Shown in pieces: positions 61,496 to 64,000 of a stretch of 64,000 bases of DNA. Position 1 is the first letter of the stretch, and every line of letters begins with the position of its first letter. The stretch spans positions 62,001-126,000 of the forward strand of contig NZ_JAHWFK010000051.1 of the NCBI RefSeq assembly GCF_019710575.1, in the 5' to 3' direction. The stretch is from Paractinoplanes polyasparticus (lineage in GTDB: Bacteria > Actinomycetota > Actinomycetes > Mycobacteriales > Micromonosporaceae). Under the pieces are notes generated by a model. That model was not told the DNA's origin. It saw nothing but the letters and a program-made list of their open reading frames with translations, and did no database searches. The position numbers were made by a program, and so were the translations under genes.

Positions 61496-62419
61496 TCACA
61501 GCTCGCTCGACCGCGACCCATGCCGGCGGCCGGCGTCACGGGCGAGGAAATTCTCCGCGGATCGGACGAACTCTGCGACGAGGAGGTTGGTGTCCGCGGC
61601 GCGGGTGACGACGACGACCCGGCACGGCTCGGCCTCGTCGATGGGCACGGCGACCAGATCGGAGCGCAGGGTGAAGCGCCGGTCGCCGGTCGGGACGACC
61701 GCCACGGCGGTGCCCTCGGCGATGGCCTCGAGTTTGTCGTCGTACGTGTCGGCGATGGCCGTGCCCACCGGGGCGGGTTTGCTGTCGGGGCGGGGCTCGA
61801 GCCGCCAGAAGCCGGTCCACGTCGCGCCCATGCCGGTGCAGCCGACCAGCGGTTCCGCCCAGACGTCGGCCATGGTGACGAACTCCTTACCGGCGAAGCG
61901 GTGGGCCGCGTTCACCAGCAGGGCCCGCGACTCGGCGTACAGGGTCGTCAACTCCAGCTCATCGGCCGGGATCGGCAGCGGTGTGCGGGTGACCAAGGCG
62001 TCGACCTGCCGGTCGAGCAGGGCGTCGGCGTCCTGAATGTCGAGATGACGGGCGCGGATGTGGGCGCCGGGATGGCGGCGGCGCAGATCGCGGACGGCGG
62101 GGGTGATGACCAGATCCTCGGCGTAGCCGATCGTGATCGTGCGGGCCGGCGCCGCAGACCGGGCGGTGAGGATGGCCTGTCGGGCGCCGTGCAGCAGTTG
62201 CTGCGCCTGAGGGAGGAACGCGGCGCCGGCGGCGGTGAGCCGGCTGCCCTGGGTGGTGCGCTCCAGCAGCCGTACCCCGAGGATGTTCTCCAGCCGTTGG
62301 ATCTGGCGGCTCAACGAGGGCTGAGCCACCCGCAGCTCCTCGGCGACCCGGGCGAAGTTCAGGCGTTCGGCGACCACCGTGAAGTACCGGACCAGCCGCA
62401 GGTCGAGATCGGGAAGCAC
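61496..62419 (-). CDS. LysR family transcriptional regulator
   Basis: 307 residues. HTH: LRLVRYFTVVAERLNFARVA, EELRVAQPSLSRQIQRLENI, LGVRLLERTTQGSRLTAAG. Effector domain with TITIGYAEDLVITPAVRDLR and a LysR substrate-binding fold to the end. A T-N11-A box lies 19 bp before the start, suggesting autoregulation and perhaps control of a divergent gene. Divergent neighbours are a 43-residue ORF and the SDR at 62743. Confidence 0.9.
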   Translation of the reverse strand: MLPDLDLRLVRYFTVVAERLNFARVAEELRVAQPSLSRQIQRLENILGVRLLERTTQGSRLTAAGAAFLPQAQQLLHGARQAILTARSAAPARTITIGYAEDLVITPAVRDLRRRHPGAHIRARHLDIQDADALLDRQVDALVTRTPLPIPADELELTTLYAESRALLVNAAHRFAGKEFVTMADVWAEPLVGCTGMGATWTGFWRLEPRPDSKPAPVGTAIADTYDDKLEAIAEGTAVAVVPTGDRRFTLRSDLVAVPIDEAEPCRVVVVTRAADTNLLVAEFVRSAENFLARDAGRRHGSRSSEL

Positions 62420-62437
62420 GTTCGAAGCCTACGCGTC

Positions 62438-62452
62438 ATGCACCCACGGCAT
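62438..62452. promoter_or_regulatory. LysR-type T-N11-A box
   Basis: ATGC-N7-GCAT (ATGCACCCACGGCAT) fits the LysR consensus T-N11-A with a dyad. It is between the divergent LysR gene and the genes to its right. Confidence 0.6.
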
Positions 62453-62508
62453 AACGAGCGACGGCTGCGCCCGAATCCGCCGGACGCGATATCGGCAGGG
62501 CGCCCACC

Positions 62509-62640
62509 ATGCAGAGTTACCTGACCGACGTCCTTGCCCACAAGCCCGACGAGCAAGCCGTCCCGAACGTCGAGGTGCGCCCCGGAGACGGAAAGCCGCT
62601 GCTCCGTCGCGAGCGCCCGCGTTATGCCGGTAATGCATGA
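62509..62640 (+). CDS. Short ORF, 43 residues, possible relic
   Basis: ATG 62509 to TGA: MQSYLTDVLAHKPDEQAVPN, then VEVRPGDGKPLLRRERPRYA. No ribosome binding site is convincing. It may be the start of a lost gene controlled by the LysR protein. Not recognised. Confidence 0.25.
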   Translation: MQSYLTDVLAHKPDEQAVPNVEVRPGDGKPLLRRERPRYAGNA

Positions 62641-62742
62641 CGGGTTTCCCAAGAGGTCTTGGACGCCCTCCTTGCCCTGATTGTTGACTCATCGTGTCCG
62701 GCTGCGATGAGCCGGCGCCGGCTCAAAAACGGGAGCGTCTGA

Positions 62743-63486
62743 ATGGGAAAGTATTCCGGCAAGAAGGTCGTCATAACCGGCGGCAGCAGCGGATCTGGCC
62801 TGGCCGCGGCGGAGTTGCTCGTGGGGCAGGGCGCACGAGTTCTGATCACCGGACGGGACGAGAGCCGGCTGAATGCTGCGTTCGCGCAGCTCGGCGACAG
62901 CGCTATCGCGGTGCGCAGTGACACGTCGTCACTGCCGGAGATCGACGCGCTCGCCGGCAGGGTGAAGCACGAGTTCGGCACGATTGACGCTTTGCTGGTC
63001 AGCTCCGGCATCAACGGCTTCGCGCCGTTCGAGGCGACCGGCGAAGAGCTGTTCGACCAGCTCTTGGCGATCAACGCCAAGGGGCCGTACTTCACCGTGC
63101 AGCGCCTCGCCCCGCTCCTGAATGAGGGAAGTGGTGTCGTGCTCACGACCTCGGTGGCGAACGTGATGGCGCTGCCGATGCTCAGCGCGTACGCGGCGAG
63201 CAAGGCAGCGCTGCGCTCGATGACCCGCAGCCTCGCACGGGAGCTGCTTGCCCACCGGATCCGCGTCAATGCGGTGAGTCCCGGCGGAATCGACTCGGGG
63301 CTTCTCGAGAAGTCCATGCCCCCGGAGGCGGCCGAGCCCGTCAAGGCCCAGATGGCCTCGGATGCGCCGATGCAGCGGATGGGCACCCCGATCGAGGTAG
63401 CGCGCGCCTTGCTGTTCCTCGCGTTCGAGGCCACCTACACCACCGGTGCCGAGCTCGCCGTCGACGGTGGCGGCTCGCAGCTCTGA
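62743..63486 (+). CDS. SDR family oxidoreductase
   Basis: 247 residues from ATG 62743, GGGAG before it. VVITGGSSGSGLAAAELLVG (NADP loop), IDALLVSSGINGFA (NNAG position replaced by SSGI), VVLTTSVANVMALPMLSAYA ASK-type active site (Tyr and Lys kept in SAYAASKAAL), VNAVSPGGIDS, and C-terminal GAELAVDGGGSQL. A complete classical SDR with an unusual SSG in the NNAG motif. Probably a target of the LysR regulator. Convergent with the cupin; a long palindrome lies between. Confidence 0.92.
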   Translation: MGKYSGKKVVITGGSSGSGLAAAELLVGQGARVLITGRDESRLNAAFAQLGDSAIAVRSDTSSLPEIDALAGRVKHEFGTIDALLVSSGINGFAPFEATGEELFDQLLAINAKGPYFTVQRLAPLLNEGSGVVLTTSVANVMALPMLSAYAASKAALRSMTRSLARELLAHRIRVNAVSPGGIDSGLLEKSMPPEAAEPVKAQMASDAPMQRMGTPIEVARALLFLAFEATYTTGAELAVDGGGSQL

Positions 63487-63517
63487 CCGGCGCCACCTGT
63501 CACGAGGAAAAGGCCGG

Positions 63518-63547
63518 CCGTCAGCGGGCACGCGTGCCCGCTGACGG
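63518..63547. terminator. Bidirectional terminator, 30-bp perfect palindrome
   Basis: CCGTCAGCGGGCACG and its exact complement abut without a loop between them. It lies between the convergent SDR and cupin genes, so it can end both transcripts. Confidence 0.85.
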
Positions 63548-63605
63548 TTGTCCCGCTGAGCAGGCCCCGACGGGCCGCGCGTCCAGGTCACTTCGCCGGC
63601 GCGAC

Positions 63606-64000
63606 CTACAGGAATTCACTGCGGTACGTGGAGGCCAGTTCGGCGGCGCGGCGGCGGCGCTCGGCGAGCTCGTCGGGCGACAGCTGTGGCGGCGGCGCGT
63701 CCTTGCCGGCGATCACGTCGCCGATGCGCAGGAAGTACTCGTCCTGCCCGGCCGGGGTACACATGCAGAGCATCCGGGCCGGGGCGCCGGAGACGTTGCG
63801 GAAGTTGTGCGGCGCGTTGGCCGGGATGTTGATCGTCGACCCGGCCCGTACGGTGTAGGTCTCGCCCCGGAACATGAATTCGATCTCGCCCTCGAGGATG
63901 GTGAACATCTCCTCGAAGTCGTGCCGGTGCGGGGGCGGGCCGCCACCGTCGGGGACGCGCATGTCGATCAGGCAGTACTGGCCGTTGGTCTGCTCGCCGG
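63606..64000 (-). CDS. Cupin domain protein, 5' end outside window
   Basis: Reverse strand, open to the window edge (131 codons visible). The visible part reads GEQTNGQYCLIDMRVPDGGG, PPPHRHDFEEMFTILEGEIE (cupin motif 1 with His, His, Glu), FRGETYTVRAGSTINIPANA, PHNFRNVSGAPARML (motif 2 with His). The metal-binding set is complete. A helical C-terminal extension (SPDELAERRRRAAELASTYR) follows. Quercetin-dioxygenase or polyketide-type cupin; the N-terminus and start codon are missing. Confidence 0.85.
   Translation of the reverse strand, partial: GEQTNGQYCLIDMRVPDGGGPPPHRHDFEEMFTILEGEIEFMFRGETYTVRAGSTINIPANAPHNFRNVSGAPARMLCMCTPAGQDEYFLRIGDVIAGKDAPPPQLSPDELAERRRRAAELASTYRSEFL

Overview
The window looks like chromosomal DNA of a high-GC filamentous actinobacterium, probably Micromonosporaceae-like (Actinoplanes and relatives). 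This is inferred from strong GC bias at third codon positions, frequent GTG starts, leaderless genes, actinobacterial gene families (GPP34, LAL-type LuxR regulators, NarL-type two-component pairs, F420/LLM and MerR families) and a Tat-exported amidase. The taxon is not proven by anything here.

Left part (1-27.8 kb): a mosaic of short, mostly monocistronic units on both strands: CPBP membrane proteases, LtrA, a secreted tripeptidyl-peptidase-like hydrolase, a crotonase, FAD and NAD(P) oxidoreductases, a LAL regulator, GPP34, a CDGSH/GNAT pair, a lipoprotein, a thioesterase, two-component systems, a sigma factor and two MerR regulators. The outstanding signal is a repeated 31-bp promoter/operator found 15 times: TTGACY, exactly 19 bp, then a -10 hexamer starting and ending in T, with an inverted repeat CYGTGT-N7-ACACGG filling the spacer. 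This is the architecture of MerR-activated promoters. Both MerR genes carry it, so they are probably autoregulated, and at four genes the -10 lies 5-7 bp before the start codon (leaderless mRNA). I read this part as a locally dense, undescribed MerR regulon. I found no copy after 27.2 kb. The same part is full of decayed genes: pstB, a response regulator, an amidohydrolase, an NTF2-like protein, an LLM oxidoreductase, a histidine kinase, a third MerR, and a crotonase broken by a 7-bp tandem duplication.

Middle part (28-43.6 kb): LysR and an NAD(P)-binding protein; a TauE permease behind a three-copy operator; an operon of DedA, a dimeric-barrel protein, an FAD monooxygenase and a CocE-type hydrolase; then a histidine kinase (damaged by deletion)/response regulator/MacB-type ABC exporter locus whose two promoters share a TCCGACC palindrome. 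Relics of a tyrosine integrase and of an IS605-type tnpB flank a large secreted hydrolase and a hypothetical gene.

Right part (44-64 kb): a small gene coupled to a Tat amidase; a membrane Ser/Thr kinase with a (GTCGAC)n-coded Ser-Thr linker; an acyltransferase-3; an OmpR-type two-component system; a secreted subtilase; a small OB-fold-like protein; a stand-alone FAAL-carrier protein-condensation protein next to a trpB-like gene without trpA and AraC/LysR regulators (a possible small natural-product locus); an SDR; and a cupin cut by the window end. Several strong hairpins mark transcript ends.
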